From NCBI GenBank assembly GCA_002254825.2, contig NJEL02000065.1, forward strand, positions 1-12,869: a DNA stretch of 12,869 nt. The letters are read 5' to 3'. The notes under the pieces are model-generated. The model was not told the origin of the DNA. It did not search any database and saw nothing but the letters and a program-made list of their open reading frames with translations. Origin of the DNA: Methanosarcinales archaeon ex4572_44 (lineage in GTDB: Archaea > Halobacteriota > Methanosarcinia > Methanosarcinales > EX4572-44). Within the stretch, counting starts at the first letter, position 1. Each line of letters starts with the position of its first letter. Both the position numbers and the translations under genes were made by a program. Below are positions 12,625 through 12,869 of this stretch, one piece after another.

Positions 12625-12869
12625 ATGAGCTTTACTGGAGAGGTTTCTGGGACTATTCTATGGGGTTGTGAGTTTGAAGTTGTTTGTGGAACGCTCTTCA
12701 TTGAGGATGGGATCATCGTTGATCTAGTCGAAGAGGATGTCTCGTCTGATCTGCTCGTTGCTCCGTCTTTTGTCAATTCTCATACTCATGTGGGCGATTC
12801 TGTTCTGAAAGATCCACCTATAACCAGTCTGGATGAACTTGTTCGCCCTCCTGATGGTTTGAAGCATCG
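12625..12869 (+). CDS. Amidohydrolase superfamily protein, N-terminal part (partial)
   Basis: The frame opens at the ATG at 12625, 3 nt after the dph2 stop, and runs to the window edge (81 codons). It begins with the small beta-sandwich strands seen in amidohydrolases (GTLFIEDGIIVDLVEE). It then gives LLVAPSFVNSHTHVGDSVLKDPP, where His-x-His (SHTHVGD) is the first metal-binding motif of the superfamily, and SLDELVRPPDGLKH. Archaeal proteins of this subtype are usually annotated as cytosine-deaminase-like or general amidohydrolases; the substrate cannot be told from this part. Its close spacing to dph2 suggests one transcript. Confidence 0.85.
   Translation, partial: MSFTGEVSGTILWGCEFEVVCGTLFIEDGIIVDLVEEDVSSDLLVAPSFVNSHTHVGDSVLKDPPITSLDELVRPPDGLKH

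Noticed and set aside
1..12869. CRISPR arrays, insertion sequences, tRNA or rRNA genes
   Set aside because: No spaced direct repeats, transposase motifs, T-loop consensus or rRNA-like blocks were found on either strand.

Overview
The window reads as euryarchaeal chromosome from a methanogen or a close MCR-bearing relative such as an anaerobic methane or alkane oxidiser. The evidence is an archaeal protein set (Alba, ribosomal protein LX, prefoldin alpha, RibL-type FAD synthase, Taw1, Dph2), the methanogen-associated families DUF1890 and DUF1894, and a YcaO-TfuA pair of the kind that installs thioglycine in methyl-coenzyme M reductase. A bacterial-type gyrB points to the Methanomicrobia/Halobacteriota side of the Euryarchaeota. 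I cannot fix the genus. No mobile element, CRISPR array, tRNA or rRNA was found.

Layout. 1-129 (-): start of an exported protein that runs off the left edge. 399-680 (-): alba. 960-1940 (+): a tight operon of a shortened DUF1890 gene, DUF1894 and ribL. 1941-2301: non-coding. 2302-3138 (+): a MobB-MoaE molybdopterin fusion. 3317-6546 (+): a packed run of ribosomal protein LX, pfdA, ycaO (broken), tfuA and taw1. 6570-6584: a symmetrical terminator between convergent genes. 6636-8498 (-): gyrB, then 8551-9546 (-) a MetE-core-like methyltransferase. 9547-9876: non-coding. 9877-11027 (+): an archaeal Obg/YchF-type GTPase broken by a frame change. 11067-11543 (-): a YdjM-type membrane protein. 11647-12621 (+): dph2, followed 3 nt later by an amidohydrolase cut by the right edge.

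How the genes fit together. Much of the content concerns building or modifying the translation and methanogenesis machinery: LX and prefoldin (ribosome and folding), YcaO/TfuA (McrA thioamidation), Taw1 (wyosine in tRNA-Phe), Dph2 (diphthamide in EF2), RibL (FAD) and MobB-MoaE (molybdopterin). 

The most notable observation is that three unrelated genes seem to lack internal sequence: DUF1890 in frame, and ycaO and the GTPase with loss of frame. Either the assembly has dropped short segments or this lineage carries real lesions; the sequence alone cannot decide. I see no convincing new defence or mobile system. The best candidates for new biology are the broken ycaO beside an intact tfuA, a GyrB that lacks its N-terminal arm, the DUF1890-DUF1894-ribL operon, and a MetE-like enzyme with an altered zinc site.
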